Part shown: positions 22,501-35,000 of the stretch, piece by piece | How positions within the stretch are numbered: position 1 is the first letter of the stretch | Layout of the letters: every line of letters begins with the position of its first letter | From: Linepithema humile | Taxonomy: Eukaryota; Arthropoda; Insecta; Hymenoptera; Formicidae | Length of the DNA stretch: 64,000 nucleotides | Assembly: GCF_040581485.1 (NCBI RefSeq) | Contig: NC_090132.1 | Location: 29,399,911 to 29,463,910, forward strand | Direction of reading: 5' to 3' | Notes under the pieces: model-generated | What the model saw: only the letters and a program-made list of their open reading frames with translations | Told to the model about the DNA's origin: nothing | Database searches by the model: none | Made by a program: the position numbers and the translations under genes

Positions 22501-24927
22501 TTTAATTTACCAAAATAAATTTAAATCAGTTCTGCGACCGCATTTTAATGTGATATTTACTTTTGCTCTTTCCTCAAATATTTCTTTCAATTTTCAAAGA
22601 TTTTTCATCATTTTTCTCGATTATCTAAAACAGAGCTCGGCGTTGGTTGCACATTTCGGCTCGATTCTTGAGACGTCTGCCACTTTCCCACTACCACTCG
22701 GCCGCTGGCAGCCGAGCCACCGATAGCTCTGGCTCAGGAGCGTTTTATATTAGAAATAGACTGGATTGTTTAGATATCTCTTAGGAAATCGTAACATTTT
22801 CTTTACTACATAAATAATGATTATTTTTATTAATAATTAAATATATATATATTAAGTATTAATAAAAATAAACATTATTTATGTAGTGAAAAAAATGTTA
22901 CGATTTCCTGAGAGATGCTTGAAAAATCCAGCCTATTTCTAATATAAAACGCTCCTGAGCCAGAACTATCGGCGGCTCAGCCGCCAACGGCCGGGCGGTG
23001 GAAGAGCGAGAGGCGTCGTCTCAAGAATCGAGCCGAAATGTGCAACTAACGCCGAGCTATGATCTAAAAAACTGGACGTGATGAAGCAAAATAGCTTACA
23101 AATTTAGATTCAGTGACCTAAAATCTATAAGAAACATCTACTCTGGTTTGAGTTTATTTCCAAAAATTTTTTTTGTAGTCCTGTGTAATAAATCGTAAAT
23201 TTTGTATTAATAAAAAGAACCTATAATTGGATATTATTATTGTAACTTATATTTAAAATATTTTATTGAAAAATAAATAATTTTAAAAAATATTTTAAAA
23301 AAAACATTGTTAGAAACTATTTCTTTATAAATTCTATCAGAGACTCTATAGATAAGAGAATCTATTTTTGATCTAATAGGATATTATCGAGTTAATTATA
23401 ATTATGAGGGCTGGCGTAAACTTGTGCAATGCTTGAAAAAAAATTATACAGTACATGTTCTCAATCAAGCCCAAGTCATAGATGATGCGTTTCACTTTCT
23501 CATACATCGCCGACTCAGTTTAAATAGGTTTTGGAATATCGTAAGCTTTCTGTCACAAAATACGAATTACGTAGCATGGTATCCTATGATTAAAGCTTTT
23601 GAATACATGGCTTGTGCCTATTCATTTCATCATGCTACACCCATAACGGTAGGTAATGGCTAATTTCTATAAGAAAAGTTATACATTACAACATTCTACA
23701 TAAAAAGAATTGAATAAATATGTATACGTGAACATATACACATACATCACATTCTTTCTAACAGTAGATTTATAAATTCAAATAATTTACCAATTTTAAG
23801 GACAATATGCGAAATATATTGAACAGAGTTTTGGAAATAATAGGATACGATGAAAAACCGAACGAAAGCGACCTTACTAAATGTTTAAGAGAGGAAGCAG
23901 CAAGATGGGCATGTATTATTGGTGTTGCTAAATGCAGAGAAACAGCCACTTTACATCTGATAAAATACCTTAAAAATCCTGTACAAGACAAGTAAGTTGT
24001 TTTAAAACCACGACATTTGTATAAATTAATCATGTTCCATTAATATACTAAACTTGAGAAACTATTTTATTTGATATACATAACATAAGCTACATTTGTA
24101 TAAAACATTTTATTTCTGCTAACGCAGTCGGCTTACATGGAAGGAATGGAAATATTGTAAAGGTTTAATGTTAGCAAACTACACCCTTTGGAACCATATA
24201 CGAGAAAAATGGACAACATCTGATAACAGAATATTAGATTACTTAACTTGCTGTAAAAATTCTTCAATTATTATCTTGTATTTAAAACAATCGTTAGGAC
24301 TAACTATAGAGTATAAATATTTTATCCAAGAACGAGACAAACGTGTTGATATAGTTGTTCTTACTGTCGCGAAGCATGTAAGGGACTTGATAGTGTTTGA
24401 ATTCATATTGAAATGTTTAAGAGACAGGCAAATCGTATTAAGTAAATATTGGTAATAATATTTTTCTTTTTATATATATTCTTGTATTTCTAAGTATGAG
24501 ATATGCATATTAAATCCATTACTTTAATTTTAGGGAAGTTGATAGAATTGCAATATTAATTATCAGTATTACGCATGTGCATTCCGCACACCAATTACAA
24601 GAGGTACCTATATTTTTTAATTCAAGTAATACTTTCATTTCTTGACTTTTCAATATTGAGCTTATATGTGATTTGTTACATATGTAACATATCCGATCCA
24701 GTTACGCTTAAGGCAGCAAATCATACTCTCTTAAACTCGAAAGTAAAAAACTTTACATTAATTGATTTTGTCGAAATAATTTGTTTTAGGTAAATATCTT
24801 TGCAACAACTTATCTGAAAGAAAAGAGGCTAATTGATGCTGTTAAAGATAAAATTAGTAAACATAAATTGGAGCGCAACAGACAAATAGATAATTTCGGA
24901 TCTCTCAGTCAACATGACGACGACTGA
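16548..24927 (+). CDS. Secreted M1 aminopeptidase-like pseudoenzyme, copy 2 (899 aa, 11 coding exons)
   Basis: Coding exons: 16548-17014, 17087-17539, 18303-18462, 18619-18772, 19026-19116, 19842-20224, 23380-23648, 23801-23991, 24128-24451, 24534-24603, 24790-24927. The order is signal peptide, M1 N-terminal beta domain with FPCWDEPA (171-178), catalytic-fold domain, then ERAP1_C domain from about 570. GNIET (296-300) replaces GAMEN with its Glu kept. IEVAN (324-328) then 18 residues then Glu347 replaces HExxH-x18-E. Tyr409 is kept. Without the two zinc His a peptidase reaction is not expected. Exon 5 is longer than in copies 1, 3 and 4 and encodes TYTDNRAYT, which combines the two alternative exon ends seen elsewhere. 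The C-terminus is SQHDDD with no anchor. Intron 6 (3.2 kb) is swollen by three nested transposons. Copies 2 and 3 are the closest pair by overall sequence. Confidence 0.88.
20761..20900. repeat. 70-bp direct tandem duplication in copy 2 intron 6
   Basis: Positions 20761-20830 and 20831-20900 are near-identical: both begin TTAATAAAGTAATAATT, end TTTGGAACAA and differ at one base. Copies 3, 4 and 5 have a single version. It is a recent local duplication just left of the transposon cluster. Confidence 0.9.
21280..22197. mobile_element. Nested DNA transposon derivative with CCCTGGTAGAAATT ends (copy 2)
   Basis: The left end CCCTGGTAGAAATTG and the right end AATTTCTACCAG are inverted repeats. Inside are repeated GGGCCATAGTATGGCCC-like and TTGGGCCTTACTTG motifs and a short broken reading frame. 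It is inserted in the left part of the outer foldback and is shared with copy 3 (34068-34995) but not with copy 4. The superfamily is not recognised with confidence. Confidence 0.7.
21673..21972 (+). pseudogene. Transposon-encoded short ORF, broken in copy 2
   Basis: It is the equivalent of the intact frame at 34459-34758 in copy 3. A CAA-to-TAA change at 21736-21738 stops the frame after 21 codons; the remainder (from the Met at 21760) stays open to TAA at 21970. Downstream it is rich in Ser, Asn, Glu and charged residues. The function is unknown. It lies wholly inside the CCCTGGTAG element. Confidence 0.6.
22631..23061. mobile_element. hAT-type MITE, 431 bp, 8-bp target duplication (copy 2)
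   Basis: The ends CAGAGCTCGGCG and CGCCGAGCTATG form long inverted repeats (including GCACATTTCGGCTCGATT). The element is flanked by exact 8-bp repeats ATCTAAAA at 22623-22630 and 23062-23069. The 8-bp duplication and CAGAG-type termini are hAT hallmarks. Copy 4 has the uninterrupted site (TTATCTAAAAAACT near 47096). No transposase frame is present, so it is non-autonomous. Confidence 0.85.
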
Positions 24928-25348
24928 ACTCTCACAACAAAGTAGAAGGAGTCTGTATTCAATCTTCCCGTAATTCGCATCAACTATGATTTTGTGGCTG
25001 TTGTACTAGCCAGTATTGGACCAACACTGGATGCCAATTCTGGCATTTAATACTAATGGAACGTTATTATTATTCCAACTGGCAAACTTTGCATCGTTAA
25101 CAGTGATACATTAGTTAGAGTTATTATACATTATATAAGTTAATTAATCAGTACTAATTTTTTACTGTTGTCTAGTATCACGCCAGTGCTTCTCAGTATT
25201 ACAAATCCGGCTGTCAGCATCGAGCTAATACTGTGTTTGTGGTAAACTTGAAAACGGAAATAAATAGCCAAACAATTGAATTTTTGAAAGACAAAGCATA
25301 TAACAATGTATATAGTATATAGACACAGCTATAGCAATGTTAAATTAG

Positions 25349-25354
25349 AATAAA
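25349..25354 (+). terminator. Candidate polyadenylation signal, copy 2
   Basis: AATAAA in AGAATAAATAAAGAAAAT, 422 nt past the stop. Position and context are shared with the other copies. Confidence 0.4.
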
Positions 25355-26303
25355 TAAAGAAAATAAAAATTATAAACTTTCTCAAAGAACAATTTTATGC
25401 TCACACAACAAAATGTACATTCACAAAAAACAACATTGAATAGAATGTCTTAGTTAAATATTAATACAATTTTTAATAGGTTCAAGTGACGAACAACATT
25501 GATAAATGTAAATAAATAAAAAAGTGGAAATAAAATTGGCGCATTGGATGGTTCAAAGTAATTAATATTTATAAATCACGAGTGTACTTAATTATTGAAC
25601 AAATTAGTTGCAATATATTATTGCGGAAAATAATATTTCTAATCTTTTCAGGCTATTTCTTTTTCGTTTGCCATTTTATATAATATTATATTTAATTTTA
25701 AATACTGCATAGAAATATGTAATTCATATTTGCTTTTAAGTAGGTATTTTAAAAAAAAGTAAAATTTTTACCAAAATTTTTTACATGTTAAACTTTTATG
25801 AATTAATTTATAAATAAAAATCTAATACTTGTATAAATATAAAAAATTATCAATTTAAACATGTAGAATATATGTAGCATTTAAAAATATTAAATAACTA
25901 TAAATCAATATTTTAAAATACTGATTTTAAATAATAAAAAACATTTCAAGATGATTGAAAATATTTTACATATGTATATCACATATATAAAATATACCGG
26001 ACCAACCATATTACCCTTAATAGAAGAATTCTGAGGTCATTTAGAGATGAACATTTTTATGGCAAAATGTCGAAACTGCAATAATATTTTAATGGAAAGC
26101 GTTTAAACTTTGATTAATCAGATTTACATAAATTTACGTGCGTAGGCACGTCGCATATTGATTTCTATATCATTACTATTTAAGAAGCTTCAGAAATCTG
26201 TAATTAACACAACACTGCTGGTCTGAAACTTTTGTATATTTTACATTATTTTGTACTCTATTTTCTTAAATAACAAAAAATAAAACAAGTTGATTTGACT
26301 TAC

Positions 26304-26342
26304 CGGCATGATGCGCTGCAGCAAAGTTGTATACAAGTTGAT
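26304..26342 (-). other. Minus-strand 39-nt exon-like element (unit 2)
   Basis: Read on the minus strand, the 39 nt are preceded by a plausible acceptor (TTTTGTTACAG) and followed by a consensus donor (CCG|GTAAGTC). One frame reads INLYTTLLQRIMP. It recurs in units 4 and 5 with intact splice signals; in unit 4 the differences are synonymous in this frame. The host transcript is unknown. The element may be a microexon of an antisense or neighbouring gene, or chance. Confidence 0.3.
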
Positions 26343-26540
26343 CTGTAACAAAATACAATCAAATTATAACAGCGTCGAAATAATTATTTCAAAAATAATT
26401 ATCACGCACATTAATCTTCTACTTACCTTTTTATACAAATATTCAATAAATTGTACTTTTATATTTAAGAATTCACTTTTTAAAAAGAGCAAAGTAAATT
26501 TTCATTATTGTCACTTTTTCATATGCTGATTGACTATTTC

Positions 26541-26622
26541 AATGCGCGCTGTGCGTTGTTATCGAGCGGATGTCATTGCGAATGTTACATACTTTGACAG
26601 TTCATATCTTAAGAAAAGTGGA
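26541..26622. other. Conserved GC-richer intergenic block (unit 2)
   Basis: The sequence around GCGCGCTGTGCGTTGTTATC and GAGCGGATGTCATTGC is nearly unchanged in units 2-5 (26541, 38953, 50603, 61335), while the AT-rich surroundings vary in length. It lies about 200 nt 5' of the minus-strand exon-like element. It may be a promoter or first exon of a minus-strand transcript; no motif is recognised. Confidence 0.4.
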
Positions 26623-27009
26623 AGTATGCTACATTTAGTATATTTAATTTATTACAGTGAGTAGTACAATAAATTAGTGTAACATAATATGTGTTTGTAT
26701 TAATATTATACATAAAATATTAATTAACATTATGTTATAAAATAATTCATTGTAGTAAAATACTAACTCTTCTAGCGTTAAGTATTTTTTTAAATTTCTG
26801 TTGACATCAGTATTACAAGAATTAAATATAATATATCTTTTGTATGAAATATAAAACAATTTTTTATTTTTCTAGTAAATAATTAAAAATAATTTTGATT
26901 TATTTTTTATAAAATGGTGCAAATAGAATACACAAAAATTTTTTTTAATAAGTACGATATTTAAATATTTTAAATATGTTTAGATAATAATATGTACGTC
27001 TATACCATT

Positions 27010-27233
27010 ATGTGTTTATTATATTAGTCCTTCTTTGCGCTACGCGCAAACTCGCCGTGTCGCTTGATCAACTGCCAATATCCATCTTATTGTTAGTATA
27101 AAGAGATTGCTCGAAACAGTAAGATCGTGATATGATCGGTTCAAAAAAATTAAATTCTGGCGATTCAAAAAAGTACTAGTTTGCAGTACTGTTGTTACAA
27201 AGTGTAATTTGTTAACAATTTTCATAAATATAG
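27010..27233 (+). promoter_or_regulatory. Probable non-coding first exon and promoter region, copy 3
   Basis: This block is homologous to 14530-14776, but it ends in ATAAATATAG|GCGAGT, so the intron would start with GC instead of GT. Intron 1 would run to the acceptor at 29019. GC-AG introns are used in insects, but the change could also weaken this copy's first splice. No gene is seen in the intron apart from short unconserved open frames. Confidence 0.42.
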
Positions 27234-29040
27234 GCGAGTATCGACAAACTAAATATTTCTAACCAACTTTGTAATATTTTAAACTATTAATTCGGTTCAA
27301 TTCAAAATCAACATTAATTTTAATAATTAATTTTAACAATAATTCAAAATTAACAATAATTTCTTCAACAATAATAAAAATTTTAATGCTTTTAATTTTT
27401 TCCTATTTGCTTTGTACAAACAAAAAGTGAATTAAGATAAACATAATAATTAATTATTATATGCAAAATAATATTCCCAACGTAAAATTTATTTATTAAA
27501 TATCTGTCGTACCTTACAAAAATCTTTAATTACATCAATTGCCTTACTTACATCGCATATATTACACATTTCGGCTATATACTATCCTATTCTCAAATAT
27601 ACAATTTCTCATTGGAACATAACACTCTCTTTCAAAGATTAACCTCGCCTTTGTTTCCTTCTTTATCTTGATATTCTCTACTGTTTTTTGCTTCTTCTTA
27701 AGCTTTCTGCCTTATTTTTCTCAACTCTTACCGTTATAATTTACCACAAAATTTTAAATAATATGTTTTATGCAATACGAGTATACATATTGTATGTATA
27801 CAACTATACTGACAAGAAAAGTGATAAAAGTCAAAATTTTTCAATTATTGTTTCATATGCGGATCGTATACTAAATACATTAGCCTTCAATCAGAAAAGT
27901 ATGTGATAGATATTAAATTCAAATACTTTCCGCGTAAATCCTTTATGTTTAATACTGCCGTATATAATTAATTTTAAAATTATTCTTTAAGCATAGACAT
28001 GTGAAATTGTTTTCTGTAAAATCAAATTTTAGATAATTTATAATTTGCGACGTCATTTGAGATAAAAACCAATTCATAATATTATTATTAAGAACGTTAT
28101 TATTGATGCAAATCCTTCCTTTCTCTCTTCTGAACAATTTGTTTTCTTTACGTGTAACACTTTTATTTCAAGTGTGCGATAAATTAAACATATGCATAAT
28201 AAAAAAACAGCACTCGTTAACTTTCGTAGTTAAAGAAGAACATACGTATCGCACCAAGCGTGATAAAAAATCCGTTAATGTCTATAATTTATTTCATTAA
28301 ATTTGCTGATAAAACAATAAGCAAATCATCAATAAAATTGCTTTCATCGATTGTTAATATGGTAAATCACTTGCTCCAACATAATATATGCTGAAAAAGA
28401 ATTTTAATCTTGCAACAGCCCATCTATGAAAGTAAATATACTACGATTAAAATGTAGCTTTATTTAAAAAAATGTATTTTACTTTTGTTATCAAATTCTT
28501 TTTTTTATTCTCAATTTTTCAATGTAACTTATCTCATATGTACTTTCATAAAAAGAGTATAATCAAATATAAGTAAGCGCGACATAATACTAGTAATATA
28601 AAGTAATATGAAATCATATATATATATATATACGTAATGGTTACAGTGAATCAACCATTAATTATCTAAATGGTCGAAAAAACATCATTCTTAATAACAT
28701 TAAAATTGGCGTTTCTAGTGATTATTGTGTTCCAATATTACAAATATTTTATACATTCTTACTTTTTTAGTTTTATATTTAAAAAAATTTCTTGGTAAAT
28801 TATAATTTTCGTAAGAACCTATGAAACCTCTTGTAGTTAAAATTATGTTTTGTTAATACTAAAAATAATATATTTTCATGTTTTACGTATCTTTTATAAT
28901 ACCTTTTAGTATGAATAGTTACAATCGTTATTATATATGCTTTCTTTTGTGATAGAGAAGTAAAGTACTATGTGTCGCAAATATGTATGTATGTTTTCAC
29001 ACATAAAAATTTTTTGCAGATGCTGTAAATAGAACTAAGT

Positions 29041-32000
29041 ATGGCATTAAGAGATATTTCATTAAATATCAGAATAATATTTATTGTGATAATATTTTTC
29101 TCTATTTCACAATTTATAAAAAGTGACACTGAAGTTAATCATCATTTGTTGAATTATACTGATCTAATACCACTGAAGTATGATGTCAACATAGAACTTG
29201 ACTTTCGCAGAAATGTCTTGCACGGCGAATGCAATATTATCATCAATATTACACGTCCAATGATGAATATAAGTATACCTTCAGTAAATTTCGGTATACT
29301 TAAACTTGACTTGACAAACAATGATGGCAATAAAATAATACACGTACCGAGATATTCATTTATAGATGAAACGTACATTTACATTGACTTCACCAACTCG
29401 TCAGTGAATATTTTACTTCCTGGAACATATATTTTACACATGATATATCTCTACAACATATATGATGAAACTTTTCTCGTATACAAAGAAGACTTAGGTG
29501 AAAAAGTGTAAGTTAAAATAATTAATTCTCGGACAAAATATGATAAATATTTTATATAAAGCATTTTAAAATGAAACAGATTAACAGTAACTGGTGTCGA
29601 GGTAATAAGAGCCCAACAAATATTTCCATGTTGGGACGAACCAGCGTTCGAGAGCACCTTTATCATTTCTATTATGCATCATAAAAATTTTACAGCCCTA
29701 TCGAATATGTTGATAAATACAGAAGAATATATAGATGAAAGTAACATGATGTGGACACATTTTGATAAGTCGCCTATCATGTCCATTAAACGTTTAACGA
29801 TTGTGATAACCACATTTACTAATATTGTTTTGCAATTTCAATCTCGGTTTATCTATGCCACAATTTGGTGTAGAGAAAACATGATACGCTCTTTGGATTT
29901 TAGTCAACTTATCATTGAAGAGGTATTCCATTTTTTGAATAAAAAAAGTCAGATGATAATACCAAAAATAGATTACGTTGCAATTTCGAGGGCCCAACAC
30001 GGTAACATTGAGACATGGGGACTTATTCTACACAGGTAGTATCCAGTTATTAGTTATTAAAGATAACATTTAAAATCAAATTTAAAAAACAAAGTTATGT
30101 ATAATAATTTAGAACTAAAACATACAGTATTTTTATGTCAAGTAGCCATTTAATAACTATCGTATACATTACTTGCATTGCACCATGAAAAAGAATTCTT
30201 ACTTTTATTACAAATAAGAAATTAAATACTTCTTTACATGAAGTCAGATTTTAATTTAGATTTTAATACGAAAAGTGTAGAAATTGTACGTATTATGTTG
30301 TATAAATAAAGTGAGTTGTTAATATTATTTACAGCATCAGAAATATAAAAAAATATCACGAACGTTCTTATTTTAATACTTATGCAGTCTTTTACTTGTG
30401 ATGTTATTTATTTAAAAATGTGAAATACTTCTCCTTTTTTCTAAAATAATCTGAATGTGTGACCACGTTAGTGAAAAAACACACAATTATTAGAATTTTA
30501 TTTTTTATAAACACATAAAAATATATTGTTTGTTAAATATATTTAAAACGCAAGATTGCTTAAGTGTAACTTTATTTCTCTTTGTTATAAAATTAAAAAT
30601 TAATAATTTTTAAATTTTTAACCTAAAATTCTTTAATGTTTATTTAACTTTTTAAAAATAAATAATTAAACGAGTAAGCACTCGAGACCACTTAATTATG
30701 CAATAATTTGTACTATATCTACAATATACAAATTTATTAATCTGCATAATTATAGCAATATTTTGGGATGTAATTGTAATACTTGGAAACCATTTTTAGA
30801 GAAGAAGATATTACTTACAATGAAGCATTAGATTCCATTGCACGCAAAATAGAAGTGGCTAACTTACTAGCACGACAAGTAATATCTTTTTGGTGCGATT
30901 ATTTGTCTTGGCCAATAGAAGGTTTTACTACATACTTTGCAGCGCATATCTTGGGAAAGGTTGTTTAATATTCTTATATATAGGGTGATTCAAAATAACC
31001 TGATGTCCTTGCAATGCCATATTCTTGAGCAAATTCTGAGACGATTTTTCTTTTCACAAAATTTTGTCCAAAGCTTAGTTTTCGAGTTATAATTGAAAAT
31101 AGTTTGCTACTTACGAGTCCGATACAACAGACAGGCAGGGACGGGCAATGCGTCATGAGACGATAGTAAACATTTGACAGTCTCATTATATGTTGCACGT
31201 CCCTGCCTGCCCGTTGTACCGAACTCGTAAGTTGCTATCTATTTTCAATTATAACTCGAAAACTAAGATTCAGACAAAATTTTGTAAAAGGAAAAATTGT
31301 TTCAGAATTCGCTCAAGAATATGGCACTGCAAGGACATCAGGTTATTTTGAATCAACTTGTATAACAAATTTATATTTTATAGAACAACACAAACAACCA
31401 AAAATTTAATAGCAGCTATTACCAACTCTAAATTCATATTTATAATGCAAAAATAATATGCATTTAAATATTTGTTTTAACTTAGTAAATTTTTCAGATT
31501 CCGTCGATATCTTACATACATGATTTATTTATTGTCCAAGTACTACAAGAATCTCTTCGCTTTGACATTCCTTCATATAATTATAATTCTATACTACACA
31601 GTAATAACTTAGATGTTCAAATAAATAAAACTTTCCTTAATTATATCAAACGTAAGTTAAAATAAATATATTTAATATATTTAATTGACTATGTATGATC
31701 AAAATAAATATAATTTAAAAATATTGATAGTATTTATACATAAATTTATACATAATGTACATAGATAAAAGAAAGTGACAAAAAATATAACTACAAACAG
31801 ATTGAAACAGAATTTATTTGCTTACAAGCTTTATTTATATATAATTATTACAATTAGAAAACGTTTCAAAGTATGTAATACATACTCCATAATTTTAATT
31901 GATACAGCACCCGTTTTATGGTATATATTGCAACATATCCTAGAAGAAGACATATGGTCTAGTATCCGCGCATACACTAAGTGAGTAATATTTCACGATA

Positions 32001-35000
32001 TAATAATTATGTAACAAAATGGAATATTAGACAAAAATAACATTCTTCAACTCTACTATGAGTGAGCATGGTATTATATTTAAGACCATTTCAAAGTTGT
32101 CAAACTATCTTTTATTTACAAAATAGCAAGTAACGTGTTGTCTATTTCTAAAACTAATGTATACTTTTCTTTAATATAAATAAGATATATATTAATTGTT
32201 TTTAAATATTAAATTAAACTTTTTTAAACCTGTCAAATTATCTTCTTTTAAAAATATTAAGCAATATAGTTGATCACATATAGTTGATCTTTCAAATTAA
32301 AGTATTATATTTATTAAAGTAAATAATAAAATTGATTTTTAAGGTTGTTGCAAATTAATATGAATTATTTCGAAAACTAATATTAAAAGCTGTAGATAAA
32401 TAAAAAACATTATACTATAAAAAACAGTATACAAGTTAGATTCGAAGTTTATTATAATAATATAATTTGAAGTTTGAAATTACAAAGACATGATTTGGTC
32501 TACAATTTTATTGAGAGCAAACTTGATCCTTTCTAAATATAAAGCTAGATAAAAAAAGACTCCAAATAAAAAAAATTATTTATATTACTGTTGATTTACT
32601 GATACAAACATGTAAATATTAATATTTTGATACACTAAATTATAATTTTGTGTTTAAAAGTGAAAATTTGCACGGTGAATGTTCTTAAAAAAAATTTTTT
32701 TTACAGATATAATCAGTCAAGTTCGACAAAGACCGATGATTTTTGGCACATTATACAAACTTCCGATCTTTCTCTGCCTTATTTTTCCATATTGAGTGTA
32801 AAAGAATATATTGACATTTCGATAAAAAAAAATTATTATCCTGTACTGCACGTGACATTAAACGCAACAGATGACACGATATCATTCTCATATCTCAGTT
32901 CTCAGTATATCAACGAAGACATGGAACAACTTCCCGCACTTGTAACATATACGATTATACAAAGGGAAGCTAACAATACTTTAGACGTATCTGTTTTGCT
33001 ATCACCGCAACACACAATACTTACAAATATTAAAAATGTATTTAAAGTGGTTGATGAAAATTATTGCGTCATAGTCAATGTTAAACAAACAGGTAATTAT
33101 ACAATATTAAATTTATTTTACCTCAATCTTTATTTTGTGTAACCAAGATTATGCAATATTCTGATTTTGTCGTTACCATTTTCTGCTATTGAGATTAATT
33201 TTGGATTTTATTTTAAACTGATGATTATGTTTGTAGAGGATGTCCCACTTAACTTGAACATTTTAAATAGCTCACTTGATTTTCATAATACGAAAGAACG
33301 TTAGAAAAGTCATTAGTTTTTTTCTGACGTTTTTTTATATTACATAATCATTATATGTATAGAGAATTTTGATAGCTCAGCTATTACAAAAATGCGGTGA
33401 CTTTATAACCTTGAAAATTATAACTTTGAAAAAAATTGTTTTCTTAGCATAATATTTGTTTCTCTCAAACAAATAATGTTTTTGTTTGACATATTTTCAT
33501 ATTATCAAAAACAAGTAAGAAATTTAAAATGTCCAAATTAGATGGAAAACCCCGTATGTACATATAGTCACTGCTCTTGTGATTGTGAAATTTTTACAAT
33601 GCATTTTAAATCTCCAAGATTAATGAAGTCATAACTAAAAATTATAACATTATTAATGATTTACAAAAAATCAAACATATTTGGAACAAAATATTTTCGA
33701 ATTTATACTATTAAGTAAACGTAAAATTCGAGCACAAAAATCCTGCTCTTGGCACTGGTTTTAGCTTTAATAACACAAAACCACAAAAAAATTTTTTGGG
33801 TATAAACTCAAACTAAAGTAATTGTTTCTTATAGATTTTTGATTACTGAATCAAAAATCTCCGAATTCGTGATCCGTTTTGCTTCATCACATTAAGTTTT
33901 TTAGATAATCGAGAAAAATGATGAAAAATCTGTGAAAATTGAAAGAAACATTTGAGGAAAGAACAAAAGTGAATATAACATTAAAATGCAGTCCTCCGAA
34001 CTGATTTATATATATTTTGATAAGTTAAATAAGGTGCAAGAAATAAAAAAAGTTTTACTTTAATAATCCCTGGTAGAAGTCCAGTTTAACGCCAAGACAG
34101 AAGGATGGGCCTCACTTGTTTGCCAAGACGTAGCCTATCTAAAAAAATTTAGAAGGGCCATAGTATGGCCCAGAATGATATTTAGTCTGACGCTATGTTT
34201 AATCAGTAGCATTTGCTGCCAAGAAAAAAAAAGTTTGGGCCTTACATGTTTACCAAATCATAGCCTATCTAAGAAAATTAGAAAGGTTTAGGTATAGCCC
34301 AGAGTTTTGTTTGGCCTTACGTTTTATATGTCCACATAGTGTCCGCTAATCTTTCCTCTCAAACTGCTTCTGACAGAGATACTATTATAGAGTCTTGTAT
34401 ATAACTATATTTATTGCCGCTACGTTTTATAAAAATTTATTCACTTCCTCTTCCAAATATGGATAGAGACATGAAATTGTTAGCGGGTAGATTAACCGCA
34501 CAAAAATATCGGAAAATTATTCAATTCAAACGGAAATTGAAAGCTATGAATAGGTTAAGTGCAACAAATAATTTTAATACACAATCTTCATCTAATGCGG
34601 GGAATAATCAAAATAATATTGGTGAAGGTAAATGCTATAGTGAAAAAGACAGTTCGACCGAGTGTAATGAATACCACGAAGAAAGTTTTAGAACCGAAGA
34701 CGGAAGAGAGACTGTAATACATAAAATACATAAATTACCATGGCTCTACCTTTCATAAACCTACCTAGGGCCATGATAAATTTAGTAAGGGTCCGTTTAG
34801 AACAAGCACGGTCTAAATGGCAGCCTAGATAGTGCCAATCCACAGCCCCAGTCGCCCCAGTATTGCGGTGAATCTGTGGCGCTGGCACAGCCATTTATGA
34901 CGATTTCGTGTGTGGCCCCGACTAATTCGCCAGTATCACGCCTGAGTTGATGACTGGCGGGGCCATAATAAAGCCCAGAGTGAATTTCTACCAGGAATGT

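Larger units (their letters stand above)
20989..23192. mobile_element. Outer foldback transposon in copy 2 intron 6, carrying two nested elements
   Basis: The left arm (from TAACACAAAACCAC) and the right arm (to GTAGTCCTGTGTAA) are long imperfect inverted repeats that include TTGTTTCTTATAGATTTT, GAGAAAAATGATGAAAA and ATAAGGTGCA segments. The same element, without the nested insertions, occupies copy 4 intron 6 (about 46396-47227). Copies 1 and 5 lack it. The exact ends and target duplication are not resolved. Confidence 0.75.
24928..27009 (+). other. 3' flank of copy 2
   Basis: This contains the probable 3' UTR, AATAAA cluster, a minus-strand exon-like element (26304-26342) and a conserved GC-richer block (26541-26622), described separately. 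The rest is AT-rich sequence shared with units 3-5, with no further gene seen. Confidence 0.5.

Noticed and set aside
23770..24033. 87-codon minus-strand frame opposite exon 8, also at 36564-36827 and 47806-48069
   Set aside because: It lies antisense to a conserved coding exon, follows its constraints, and is broken in copies 1 and 5. It is a shadow frame.
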